Assembly: GCA_002700385.1 (NCBI GenBank)
Contig: PADC01000006.1
Span: forward strand, 1-64,000
Direction: 5' to 3'
DNA: 64,000 nt
Source of the DNA: Cycloclasticus sp.
GTDB lineage: Bacteria > Pseudomonadota > Gammaproteobacteria > Methylococcales > Cycloclasticaceae
Each line of letters starts with the position of its first letter. The stretch's first letter is position 1. The position numbers and the translations under genes are program-made. The notes below the pieces were generated by a model. The model was not told where the DNA came from, ran no database searches, and was given only the letters and a program-made list of their open reading frames with translations. Positions 16,412-25,416 of this stretch are shown one piece after another.

Positions 16412-17992
16412 ATGGCTTATAATAATTCTACAACTAAAGGCCCAATCTTCGTGCAAACAAAGACTATTACGCTAACTGAAAATGCCACTTGTGAAGTACA
16501 TAGACTAATTTCAGGTTTGGAAACAGAGCTCAATAGTTTTTTAGAGCAATCAACACGAGCATCAAGTGAGTATAAAATTATCTGGTCTGTACCAGTTACC
16601 TCTCAAACCGTTCACTGCATAGTTACGCTTTACCTTTTTGCTACGGATCAAGGCTTCACAGTACAATTGGAGCAGGCTGAAGGTTTAACTGAACAACAAA
16701 CCATTTTCCACAATGATTTCATAACACGTGGATTACCTCAAAGAGAGTCGAAAGTCGAACAAACCAAACTTTTTCTAAATGAAAATTGGGCATTGTTAGT
16801 GGACACCATTAATATAATATATCGACTGCCTTCAATACTAAAGTCACCAATCACTATTAACACAAAAGATTGTAAAACGGCTTTACTGATTGGTATGTAT
16901 GGGGGTGAGCATGTAGGTGACGCAGCCATCTTAGGTGGTGTTTTATTTAGGCTGCATAATGATTTCGGTATAACCCAAGCTGAACTTCTTAGTCATCGCC
17001 CTTGCCATACTCAGCGATTATTAGATGGCTTACAGGTACCTGTTTCAGTCACTGTGCTTTCATCAACTAACAAACAAGTGTCAAAATCATTAAAAAAAGT
17101 CGATATGTTAGTCTTCGCCGGGGGACCTATTATGGACCAACCTAGAGTGCTAGCAAAACAAATAGCTGTTGCAGGCGCCGCTAGAAACAAAAATTTACCC
17201 ATTATTATTGATCGCGTTGGTGTCGGTCCTTTTAAACGTAAAGTTAGCAGGTTCGTTGCTAGAAAAATTGTGAAATTAGCAAGCAATCTGTCTGTGAGAA
17301 CTACTGCTGCTGCGAAAGATCCAATCGTTTCAGATTTAAACCCTCAGGTAATTCAAGATCCAGCTTTTGATTACTTGGCTTCACGCTCTGAATTAACATT
17401 GCTCAATTCAGATGACGAATATAATGTTGAACAACTACTATCTGGGACTGAAAATAAATACCGGGTTGGAATAAATTTAAGACCTATCCGGCATTTATGG
17501 AGCCCGAAAGGCGAAAATTATTCGTCAAAAATAGCAGAGCAATTTATTAACCGATTTGCAAAGAGTTTAATCACCTATTCCGAACAATCTGACACCCCGC
17601 CAATCTTTATATTCTTTTCAATGAATCCTCAGGAGTTTGGTATGTCTGATTTAAGAATCGCTTATTTATTACATTGCAAGCTAGGTGATAAGGTCGACTA
17701 TCGAATTTGGGAAGGTGACCCAGATGTTGATGGCATCATCCATCTTATCAGACAATTAGATGCCGCTATTACTATGAGATTCCACGCTTGCATCTTTTCT
17801 TTATCTCAAGAAATTCCAACTCTTGGTATTGATTATTACCCAGGTCAAGGAGGCAAGGTTGAACAACTGTTCGTCGATGCAAAAAAACCTGAAGACGCAT
17901 GCAGAATGGATGATTTCACAACTAATTGGCTCTTAAATGGACTTGATCGGCATGCCCCTTTAATGACCAAGTCCTTGAATAATAGGAAGTAA
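16412..17992 (+). CDS. Polysaccharide pyruvyl transferase family protein
   Basis: This 526-residue member of the PssP/WcaK/CsaB family (PF04230) is expected to add a pyruvate ketal to a sugar from phosphoenolpyruvate. The family domain runs from about residue 155 (LLIGMYGGEHVGDAAIL) through LVFAGGPIMDQPRV to the C-terminal AITMRFHACIFSLS and PTLGIDYYPGQGGKV, whose Arg-Phe-His is the conserved active-site region. The first 150 residues match no domain I know; they read as an alpha/beta extension without membrane segments and make the protein longer than usual relatives (300-400 residues). The ATG has a poor ribosome site, so the exact start is uncertain. Confidence 0.85.
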   Translation: MAYNNSTTKGPIFVQTKTITLTENATCEVHRLISGLETELNSFLEQSTRASSEYKIIWSVPVTSQTVHCIVTLYLFATDQGFTVQLEQAEGLTEQQTIFHNDFITRGLPQRESKVEQTKLFLNENWALLVDTINIIYRLPSILKSPITINTKDCKTALLIGMYGGEHVGDAAILGGVLFRLHNDFGITQAELLSHRPCHTQRLLDGLQVPVSVTVLSSTNKQVSKSLKKVDMLVFAGGPIMDQPRVLAKQIAVAGAARNKNLPIIIDRVGVGPFKRKVSRFVARKIVKLASNLSVRTTAAAKDPIVSDLNPQVIQDPAFDYLASRSELTLLNSDDEYNVEQLLSGTENKYRVGINLRPIRHLWSPKGENYSSKIAEQFINRFAKSLITYSEQSDTPPIFIFFSMNPQEFGMSDLRIAYLLHCKLGDKVDYRIWEGDPDVDGIIHLIRQLDAAITMRFHACIFSLSQEIPTLGIDYYPGQGGKVEQLFVDAKKPEDACRMDDFTTNWLLNGLDRHAPLMTKSLNNRK

Positions 17993-18066
17993 TCTCTAAC
18001 AATTGAGTCATCATTACTGTCTCAAGACCAGGGTGCATTATGTGCCTCCTTACAAAATCCCGAAAT

Positions 18067-19527
18067 TTACTCTTTTATTACTTGTTTTTTACCGGCGATC
18101 TCATAATGTTTGTCATTTTTGATTTTAGACAAAGCATGCATATCACCGATTAATGTTTTATCTACAAAAGGTGCCAGACCAAGATAAAGAACAATACCGA
18201 CAATGCTTGCTATCATTGAATCATCGCCAAAAAACTGAACCAAAAATAGAATCATAAGAGCTATAAAAAATGGGCGCCATGCAATATCAATTGAAGGAAT
18301 ACGAGCAACCAACTTACTTGCATACATATGCGCAACTAGCCATACCATGCCTGAACAAAAGACCATTGTAATCGCCCCTCCTGAAGGGCCGTAACTTGGG
18401 ATAAGCAACAATCCAACAACTACGGTTGTAACAGTACCCGCTAATTGCGCATAACACACATACCGTTGTTTATCTTTAGCGATTAAAGCCCAACGTGCAT
18501 GGCCATTTAACAATGTCAACGGTAAGCTCCATATTAAAACAGCCATTGGCAATGCTGCCTCGACAAAATTCTCACCAAAGACAATAAAAGATACCCATTC
18601 GGCGAATAAACTAATCACTAAGGCGATAAATATACCCGCCCAAGCAGTAACTCGAAATGAAGGCCATACTATTTTATTAAATGCTAAAGCAGAATGATGT
18701 AAACGATATGAAACGGCTGGAAACAAATTAAAGTGATAAACCATACTAAAAGTAATGATTGCATTAACAATTCGATGTGCGGAACCCATCCAAGCTGTCG
18801 CAGCACCACCCACCATAAGAGCAACTATTAAAGTAGGAAGGTATTGGTTTAAAGCCCAAATGACATTGCTAGCGCCCACTGCGAAAGCTTTCTTTACCAT
18901 CTTAAGTATTATTTGAGGATTTATTCTTATACCAATAGGAACACTCAAACCCCTTTGTATTACTAAAAAATAAAAAGCCATAACAGCCGCTGAAGCAACT
19001 TCTATGTAGGCCACTTTAATTAAATCATCAGGCGATTTAACAAACAAAACAACGCAAACAAAATAAAAAACCATTTTTAAAGCCTGATTTAATGAAACCA
19101 CGCTCATCTTTTCCATTCCCTGAAATAACCAACTTTGATTCCAAACAATACCAAATAAAGCAAAAGCAGTAATGAAAATCAATTCTTTAGTTTCAGGAGA
19201 ATGACTCATTATTTCTGCAATACCCCACATAACAGGCACAGCAATTAAAGCCAATACAAGACGACTTCCGGGAATCCATCTAGCATATAAATTGGTACTT
19301 TCTGGATTTCGGCTAATCTCCCTAGCACCTATCGGTCCAAATCCAAATTGTACTAATAGTGTTAATATCGAAAGTAAAGCCAGTGCAACTTCCACAGAGC
19401 CATAAGCCTTAGGGCCTAAGGTTCTTGCTAGATAAGCAAACGCAACAAGGCCGGCAATTTTTCCAATCATTTCCCCACCAGATAAGAATATAAAATCCCA
19501 TAGGGCTTTAAATTTTGAGTTATTCAT
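18067..19527 (-). CDS. Oligosaccharide-unit flippase (Wzx-like, MOP superfamily)
   Basis: This 486-residue integral membrane protein has about twelve to fourteen hydrophobic spans and the N-terminal signature of polysaccharide flippases (SGGEMIGKIAGLVAFAYLAR, then LGPKAYGSVEVALALLSI). It moves lipid-linked oligosaccharide units across the inner membrane. The tail (KNDKHYEIAGKKQVIKE) is cytoplasmic and charged. It converges on the pyruvyl transferase gene and follows the GT4 gene by 99 bp on the same strand. No Wzy polymerase was recognised with confidence, although the two large membrane proteins further along could fill that role. Confidence 0.9.
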   Translation of the reverse strand: MNNSKFKALWDFIFLSGGEMIGKIAGLVAFAYLARTLGPKAYGSVEVALALLSILTLLVQFGFGPIGAREISRNPESTNLYARWIPGSRLVLALIAVPVMWGIAEIMSHSPETKELIFITAFALFGIVWNQSWLFQGMEKMSVVSLNQALKMVFYFVCVVLFVKSPDDLIKVAYIEVASAAVMAFYFLVIQRGLSVPIGIRINPQIILKMVKKAFAVGASNVIWALNQYLPTLIVALMVGGAATAWMGSAHRIVNAIITFSMVYHFNLFPAVSYRLHHSALAFNKIVWPSFRVTAWAGIFIALVISLFAEWVSFIVFGENFVEAALPMAVLIWSLPLTLLNGHARWALIAKDKQRYVCYAQLAGTVTTVVVGLLLIPSYGPSGGAITMVFCSGMVWLVAHMYASKLVARIPSIDIAWRPFFIALMILFLVQFFGDDSMIASIVGIVLYLGLAPFVDKTLIGDMHALSKIKNDKHYEIAGKKQVIKE

Positions 19528-19626
19528 ACAGTGAATTCAGCAACATATAAAATTTTTTTCACCATAGGTTTACATTGATATTCATTATTCTTTTATGCCG
19601 TTCTCTCATGATTAAAGTACTAAAAT

Positions 19627-20877
19627 TTATGAATCTAACTTCTTGATAATGGATTTATTATTATTTTTAATTGCCACTCTTTTTATGATTGAAAAATAAG
19701 CCTGCATTGATGCTTCTTGACTCCACCTGTCCTCATAAGCTTTTCTACCAGCCACTCCCATCGTATCTCTTAATGACTGATTATTAATCAACTGATGCAT
19801 TGCTTCTCTTAATTGAGAGGTGTTATTAAAAATAAACCCTGCCTTACTGTAAGCGACGATTTCCGGGAATGGGCCAAGATCACGAGCAATGATGGGTGTT
19901 TTCGTCCTAAACGCTTCTAAAACGACCAAGGGGAAAACTTCATAACAGATGGAAGGCATTATGGCTGCAATTGCATTGGAATATAATGGAATGATTTCTG
20001 TAGGTGGTAACCAACCTAAAAAATGCACATGAGTATAGCCGTCAGCCAGTTTTCTTAGTTCTTTCTCATACACCCCAGATCCAACTATCACTAATTCAGC
20101 AGGTGCCGACTCATTATTAAAAAGGGGTATAACATCTTGAAGACCTTTTATAATTTCGAGTCTTCCTACAAACAAAAAATAAGGTTTTTGTCTAACAATC
20201 GTATCACTTTTTCTAGTTAATAAATTATCAGGTATATAAGAAGGTAAAACTTCCATCTCTCTAACTAATCCAAACTCTTTATGTTTTTTAGCACTAAAAT
20301 CACTTGGTGAACAAAGGGCATCAACGTGTTTCATTTTTCGTTTCAATAAACCTAACTTTCGCCAAAGTTGCGGCGGACGTTTAAAATTCAAAGAACATTT
20401 CAAACACTCCCTACCATCACAAACTTCCTTGTTATGTCTCCATAGAACATGGTTAGGGCAAACTAACCAATGTTCATGAGCCGTGTAGATTTTAATGGCA
20501 TGCCCATAAGCCAATATGCCGGGACCGCCCACAAGAGAAATATTGTGAAAATGAATGACGTCAAAATTACCGTTAGATATTATTTTTCGAATTTCTCGCC
20601 CATGAACAATAGGGAAGCCAGTCTGTTGCGTTAAAAAGCAGGAAAGACCAGGATGTTTGCTTTGAAGACCATGGACTGTTAAACCTTCTGGTTCATCGAT
20701 CAGTTCCGGGGTAACGCCATTACTGAGAATTTTATAAGCATCGATATCATGAATAACCTCAACTTCATTGCCATTATCAACAAGTGTATGGCATAACTGC
20801 CTCACATAATTGGCATCTCCACCGAAGTGATAAGGTGGATAAAAAGTTGTTATCATGACAAATCGCAGTCCAGCCAT
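19627..20877 (-). CDS. Glycosyltransferase family 4
   Basis: This GT-B glycosyltransferase has an N-terminal acceptor domain opening FVMITTFYPPYHFGGDANYV and a C-terminal donor domain with YFLFVGRLEIIKG, VIVGSG and the E-x7-E motif in YEVFPLVVLEAF. A mid-protein Cys/His cluster (CPNHVLWRH...CDGRECLKC) is shared by a subset of GT4 enzymes. It should add a sugar to the lipid-linked unit in the cytoplasm. The frame opens at GTG 20892; the ATG at 20877 is preferred because GGAG lies nine bases upstream and it matches the family N-terminus. It heads the GT4-flippase pair. Confidence 0.9.
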   Translation of the reverse strand: MAGLRFVMITTFYPPYHFGGDANYVRQLCHTLVDNGNEVEVIHDIDAYKILSNGVTPELIDEPEGLTVHGLQSKHPGLSCFLTQQTGFPIVHGREIRKIISNGNFDVIHFHNISLVGGPGILAYGHAIKIYTAHEHWLVCPNHVLWRHNKEVCDGRECLKCSLNFKRPPQLWRKLGLLKRKMKHVDALCSPSDFSAKKHKEFGLVREMEVLPSYIPDNLLTRKSDTIVRQKPYFLFVGRLEIIKGLQDVIPLFNNESAPAELVIVGSGVYEKELRKLADGYTHVHFLGWLPPTEIIPLYSNAIAAIMPSICYEVFPLVVLEAFRTKTPIIARDLGPFPEIVAYSKAGFIFNNTSQLREAMHQLINNQSLRDTMGVAGRKAYEDRWSQEASMQAYFSIIKRVAIKNNNKSIIKKLDS

Positions 20878-20892
20878 CTCCATCAGCTCCAC

Positions 20893-21489
20893 TATTCAGT
20901 ATTAACAATGTTGTTATCGACTGGCCAAAGAATAGTCCAATTATTCAATAAATCACCAATCATTTTTAATGCGCACAGCCCTATATTGTATGTCTTAATT
21001 CAATTTATGACCATGAATCAAAGAACACAAAATAAACAAAGCATAACAAACTTGCACTATAAAATTTCTGCTTAATCAATATAGGCTAATACTCATTGGT
21101 TATTTATGGTGAGTAGAAATATAGATAATATCAAGCTGGTGAAAAGAATTCGATTAATATTCAAATCAATGACTTAGGAAAAAAATGTTCGTATTATTTT
21201 TTATAAAAAAGCTAGGGATCAAACTTACCCTAATAAAATTTTAATACCCTCCTCTCTCTTAAGTATTTTCTTTAAACAATCCAATATGAGTAAAATATCA
21301 TTTCATTTGTAATATGGTGTAAGGGCACTCATAATTTACATTTTTGAAGCGAAAAATACTATATGTGGCAGAGAAAAAAACGCGTCATTTATATCGCGCA
21401 AATAACAACTCCATCTTTATAGTTTAAACACTTTGCCGCAGTCTGAGTGGATTACATTAAATGTCTTTTAAATACTTTATGGTGAAATA
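20893..21489. other. Divergent AT-rich intergenic region
   Basis: About 600 bp lie between the GT4 gene (minus) and the deacetylase gene (plus). A plus-strand open frame through 21075 lacks a ribosome site and starts inside the GT4 gene, so I do not count it. No promoter passes a reasonable -35/-10 match and no stable hairpin is seen. Sequence composition is strongly A/T. Confidence 0.6.
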
Positions 21490-22227
21490 ATGAGAGCAAT
21501 CCTGACTTTTCATAGTATTGATGATTCTGGTTCAATAATTTCTTATCCAAGAAAGAAATTTTCTACATTATTAGAAAAACTAAGAAAAAGCGATATTCCT
21601 ATTTTGAGCCTTGATGAAATCTTAGCGAGCCCCTCAAAGCAAGGTGTAGCGATCACTTTTGATGATGGAATGCGCTCAGTATACAAAGACGCCTTGCCTA
21701 TTTTGAAAGAATATAATGCGCCTGCGCACGTCTTTATTGCAACAGCCGCCATTAAAAATTCGGATAGCTCAGAGCAAGTAATTAATATTGAAGACTATGA
21801 CATGCTCAGTTGGGGAGAAATAGAAAAACTCCTAGCTAGTGGTATTCAGATAGAAGCCCATACTCACCGCCACCCTGATATGAGAACGATCAGCAGAGAA
21901 CAAATCCTTGAAGAATTTCATTTATCGCATGAAATTTTAGCATCAAAAATTGGAGTTAAACCCAATTATTTTGCCTACCCTTTTGGATACCATAATCAAT
22001 TAGCCAGGGATTGTGCCTCTGAATTTTATACAGCCAGTTTAACCACTGAACTAAAGCCTTTACCGAAAAGCTATGATATAGCGGCAATACCCAGATTAGA
22101 CAGTTTTTATTTTCAAACATCAAAAACAATAAACAAACTAGATACTCCCCTAATGGAAGTTTACTTAAAACTCAGAAACTTTATGAGAAATCTTAAAGGC
22201 TCGCAGTGCAAAGCAACGGCAGTATAA
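21490..22227 (+). CDS. Polysaccharide deacetylase (NodB, CE4 family)
   Basis: This 245-residue CE4 deacetylase removes acetyl groups from amino sugars or other O/N-acetylated glycans. Motif 1, TFDDG, is at 56-60, with Asp59 as base and Asp58 as metal ligand. Motif 2, HTHRHPDM, is at 124-131 and supplies both His ligands. The motif 3 region FAYPFGYHN follows. No signal peptide is present (MRAILTFHSIDD), so it would act in the cytoplasm or leave by another route. It is a single plus-strand gene between two minus-strand groups. The ATG has a GGTGAAAT stretch before it. Confidence 0.9.
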   Translation: MRAILTFHSIDDSGSIISYPRKKFSTLLEKLRKSDIPILSLDEILASPSKQGVAITFDDGMRSVYKDALPILKEYNAPAHVFIATAAIKNSDSSEQVINIEDYDMLSWGEIEKLLASGIQIEAHTHRHPDMRTISREQILEEFHLSHEILASKIGVKPNYFAYPFGYHNQLARDCASEFYTASLTTELKPLPKSYDIAAIPRLDSFYFQTSKTINKLDTPLMEVYLKLRNFMRNLKGSQCKATAV

Positions 22228-22271
22228 ATGCCTACGAAAAATCCATTTTCGAATTTTAAAATACTAAATGG

Positions 22272-22291
22272 AACAAGTGATAAAACTTGTT
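22272..22291. terminator. Weak hairpin between convergent genes
   Basis: AACAAGT-GATAAA-ACTTGTT forms a seven-pair stem between the deacetylase stop and the converging membrane-protein gene. No clear U-run follows on either strand, so a terminator role is only possible. Confidence 0.3.
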
Positions 22292-22358
22292 GAGAAATTA
22301 TTTTCCAACCCAAAACAATCTATCCAAGCATAGAAAACACTTGAATCACTATAAATTC

Positions 22359-24248
22359 TTAAGGCAATTGCACTACCTTATACACTTCATCTGTATAAAC
22401 TATGGGCAATAAACTCTTTGTTTCCTTGTATAAAACAGCAAAGTTTGCACCGTACCGTTCCCCTAAGCGCTTTAATTTCTTATCAGATATACTCTTGTAG
22501 GCTGCATCTAGTTCTTTTGCCGCTTTAAATCCGCCCCTAGAAACATGCCCATATACATCAACAATTCTTTCATACCATTTTTTCATAGACTGGTCTTGAA
22601 AAGGAATAGATTTAAAATCAACAACTAATGCTCGCTCACCGATAACCCTTACTATACCAAATTCGGGTGGCGTTATTAAAAGTGCATCTTCCGGCGTCAC
22701 TTTCAATAATGCGCGAGCAATCATGGCTTTAGAATTATGCTGATCACTATGATCAAATACTGGCACGAAATCTGGGGATTCTTCTAATCCGCGAAACTGT
22801 GTTAACACGATAATAAGAGCCGAGATCAAGGCTACTGAAAATACTTTAGCGCCAAAAGCAGCCCTATCTAACATAAAAGTAATTACCAGAATATAAGCAA
22901 AAACAAGAAAGATGAATTCAGATATGTCCCCATACAAAAACCATAGGAAAATCGAGAAAATAACAAATAAAACTATCAATACTGTAGGTTTAATTTTCAC
23001 CCAGCTCCATGGCTTGTAACGAAAAACAACGAATGAGAGTGAAGTCAAAAGAGGCTGAGTAGTTCCAGTAGAAAAAAGACTGATTAAAGTTAATGGAAGC
23101 CTTACAGTATTATTCGATTGGAGTAGAAAATGCGAAAAAACAGCACCAAACAGTAAGAACCCAAGCCATTTTATAATAAACAATAGACGAAAAAGTTGAA
23201 GGGTCAATACTGCTCTAACAGGCAAAATCTCGGAAAAATAAGATGCAATCAAGCAACAAACCAAAACTGCTGATAAAAGAATAAATACAATAATCGAGGT
23301 TCTGTATGGCACTGTTTTAAACCAATAGTTAAATGCTACCCCCATAGCAATTAAGAAAAAAGTCAGCGCCACAAAATCATTTAGACGAAAATGACTTGGC
23401 AAATAATGGTGCGGCGCACGAAATGTTACCAAGATATTGTAAAACTCACCTAATGGCAGATGACCACCTGAATTCACTTGTTGGTATGGCAACCACCAAA
23501 ATATAGTTAAGCAACCACCTAAAATAAAAACTCCTGGCAGTGTATTTTTAAAAGCCCTTGCCCAATTTAATTTCTTCAGAAATGTAAAGAATGAATATTT
23601 ATTCGAGGACGGCATCAAAAGAGTCAAAAAAGCAACACCCAGTGATAACCCTCCACATTCAGCACCGTATAAAGGGTGGGGTAAACTTGAAATAGATGCA
23701 AATATGGCAGCATAAATTGGCTGGCCTTTAAACCCCATGACTAAAGCAAGTAATGAACCTGGAATTGCTAAACTAGCTGGTTGAAAAATTTCATATCGTA
23801 TTTGAGTAGCATCACCAAGGTGAAAACTTGCAAGGCCTAATACCATTACTGCGGACAATGAAGCGCCTAATCGATTAGCCCCTATAACCCTTCTAGCCGC
23901 CCATAAAGTTACACCAACCAGAGCTAAATCACTAAGAAAAGTTAACCCTACATAAACCCAAGGGATAGGAAAAAATTTACAAAAAAAACCTACAAATAAG
24001 ATGAAATAAGTACGTGGACCAAACTCTTCTGTGGTTGATAAAAAAAAGTCATTGGTAAGATATGAAGGGGAAATCTGCCGAGCAATAATAGGTAATTGTT
24101 CTAATTGATTACCTACTGCAAACTTGTAAGATAAAACTGTAGAGATTAAAGCCAATAATAATGAAAAACAAAGATCATCGGTACTGATGCCTTTTTTGTC
24201 TTGGAAAGAGTTTCTGAATAACCTTGCAAAAAGAAAATTTAAACCCAC
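22359..24248 (-). CDS. Large integral membrane protein (DUF6798-like), polysaccharide locus
   Basis: This 629-residue polytopic membrane protein has about twelve to fourteen hydrophobic spans and a soluble C-terminal domain of about 110 residues. That domain reads ALLKVTPEDALLITPPEFG, ERALVVDFKSIPF, then KKWYERIVDVYG, a layout I associate with DUF6798 proteins. No GT-C catalytic motif (DxD or ED in the first loop) is obvious, although FGPRTYF follows the first span. It is encoded 32 bp after a polyprenyl-phosphate-hexose-synthase-like GT2, so it may use the lipid-linked sugar made there as a GT-C transferase or a polymerase. The start is GTG at 24248. The function is inferred from context. 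Confidence 0.7.
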   Translation of the reverse strand: MGLNFLFARLFRNSFQDKKGISTDDLCFSLLLALISTVLSYKFAVGNQLEQLPIIARQISPSYLTNDFFLSTTEEFGPRTYFILFVGFFCKFFPIPWVYVGLTFLSDLALVGVTLWAARRVIGANRLGASLSAVMVLGLASFHLGDATQIRYEIFQPASLAIPGSLLALVMGFKGQPIYAAIFASISSLPHPLYGAECGGLSLGVAFLTLLMPSSNKYSFFTFLKKLNWARAFKNTLPGVFILGGCLTIFWWLPYQQVNSGGHLPLGEFYNILVTFRAPHHYLPSHFRLNDFVALTFFLIAMGVAFNYWFKTVPYRTSIIVFILLSAVLVCCLIASYFSEILPVRAVLTLQLFRLLFIIKWLGFLLFGAVFSHFLLQSNNTVRLPLTLISLFSTGTTQPLLTSLSFVVFRYKPWSWVKIKPTVLIVLFVIFSIFLWFLYGDISEFIFLVFAYILVITFMLDRAAFGAKVFSVALISALIIVLTQFRGLEESPDFVPVFDHSDQHNSKAMIARALLKVTPEDALLITPPEFGIVRVIGERALVVDFKSIPFQDQSMKKWYERIVDVYGHVSRGGFKAAKELDAAYKSISDKKLKRLGERYGANFAVLYKETKSLLPIVYTDEVYKVVQLP

Positions 24249-24280
24249 AGTACTATGCCATTTGAATTATCTTTTTAATA

Positions 24281-25048
24281 CTAATGAGACGTTTTTTTAT
24301 GATCTTTAAAAGTTAGCTTTTTCCAATAGTTTAATGAAGGTGAAAATCTAAAAATTAATATATATTTAAAAAATTCAATGCAAGTAGCTGGTTTCACATG
24401 ACTTAAGCCATTACTTCGTTTTCTGGCAAATACATTAAGCTCTAATATATGCACTTTGAGATAATGTGCTTTAATCATCAACTCCATATCAAGCAACCAA
24501 TTGGTTGACTTAAGATCCATTAATTGGAGTAATTCTGCAGGCAAGATTTTAGGGGAACCATTGATATCAATCGATTCAAGGCTTGGCCAAAGTGTTCTCA
24601 CAAACATATTAAACATAGACGAAACGATCTTTCTTACCAAGCCATCCATACGAAATCTACGCCGAACCTTTCCAACTACATTTCCATCACTCGACAATAA
24701 AGCTTCGAATAACCTTAGAACATCCTCTGCATCCACTTGTCCATCGGCTGGAATCATACCCACCCATGGAGCTTTAGCAACCTTAATCCCTTCTAAAATA
24801 CCATTACCATAACCATTGTTTACATCCACTCGGTGGTAAACAATAGCGGGGTATTTTTCAGAGAATTTTTTGATAATATCACCCGTTGAATCATTAGACC
24901 CATTATCAACAGCAATTAATTCAAGTTGGTATTCAGAATCATTAAATGCAGACACCAATTTTTCAAGCGTATAACCTAATATGTCCTCTTCATTGTAACA
25001 AGGCATAACCATTGACAAATCGGCGGGAAAAGTCGTTTCCTTCGGCAT
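24281..25048 (-). CDS. Glycosyltransferase family 2 (DPM1/polyprenyl-phosphate hexose synthase-like)
   Basis: This 255-residue GT-A enzyme opens LSMVMPCYNEEDILGYTLEK and carries AVDNGSNDST and NGYGNGILEGIKVA, which mark dolichol- or undecaprenyl-phosphate sugar synthases. The DxD-equivalent is PADGQVDAED. No C-terminal membrane spans are present, as in DPM1 soluble forms. It most likely charges undecaprenyl phosphate with a hexose for the adjacent membrane protein, which would use it in the periplasm. The ribosome site AGAGGGA lies six bases before the ATG. A moderate promoter is seen at 25100-25127. Confidence 0.88.
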   Translation of the reverse strand: MPKETTFPADLSMVMPCYNEEDILGYTLEKLVSAFNDSEYQLELIAVDNGSNDSTGDIIKKFSEKYPAIVYHRVDVNNGYGNGILEGIKVAKAPWVGMIPADGQVDAEDVLRLFEALLSSDGNVVGKVRRRFRMDGLVRKIVSSMFNMFVRTLWPSLESIDINGSPKILPAELLQLMDLKSTNWLLDMELMIKAHYLKVHILELNVFARKRSNGLSHVKPATCIEFFKYILIFRFSPSLNYWKKLTFKDHKKTSH

Positions 25049-25416
25049 TAATATCCCTCTTTAAATTGTAATCCCTGAGTAGGTGTCATTAGAGTTTATA
25101 TAATAGTCTATATAAAACTTTAGGCAAGTATAGACATTCGATGAAATCGATTATATTCATCGCTGTAATTAAGACTTGAGCTATTAAAATTTAAAATACT
25201 AAATTGAGTTATTCTATACCACCAAATGACAGTATGATATTTTGTAAAGATAAAACATGAACATAATTTTGATGTCTAGGAACAACCAAAATAACAACTA
25301 TAATTTACCATATTAAAAACTAAGGTTTGAGTGCCTATGGCATTAATTCTGCACCACTTGACTTACTTTTTTGCTCGTAATGGTCAACAAGGATGAAAGT
25401 CTAAATTAATTAAGCA
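25049..25416. other. Divergent intergenic region
   Basis: About 370 AT-rich bases lie between the minus GT2 gene and the plus FAD oxidoreductase. A minus promoter candidate is at 25100-25127. For the plus side no -10/-35 pair is convincing. No small gene is seen. Confidence 0.6.
25100..25127 (-). promoter_or_regulatory. Candidate promoter of the GT2/membrane-protein pair
   Basis: TTGCCT (25127-25122) and TATTAT (25105-25100) are separated by 16 bases, giving a start near 25093 and a leader of about 45 bases. The -35 is imperfect. Confidence 0.4.

Noticed and set aside
20827-21075. Plus-strand 82-codon frame
   Set aside because: It starts inside the GT4 gene, lacks a ribosome site and shows no protein-like pattern.
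22272-22291. Full terminator between the deacetylase and the membrane-protein gene
   Set aside because: The stem is seven A/T-rich pairs without a U-run; listed only as a weak hairpin.
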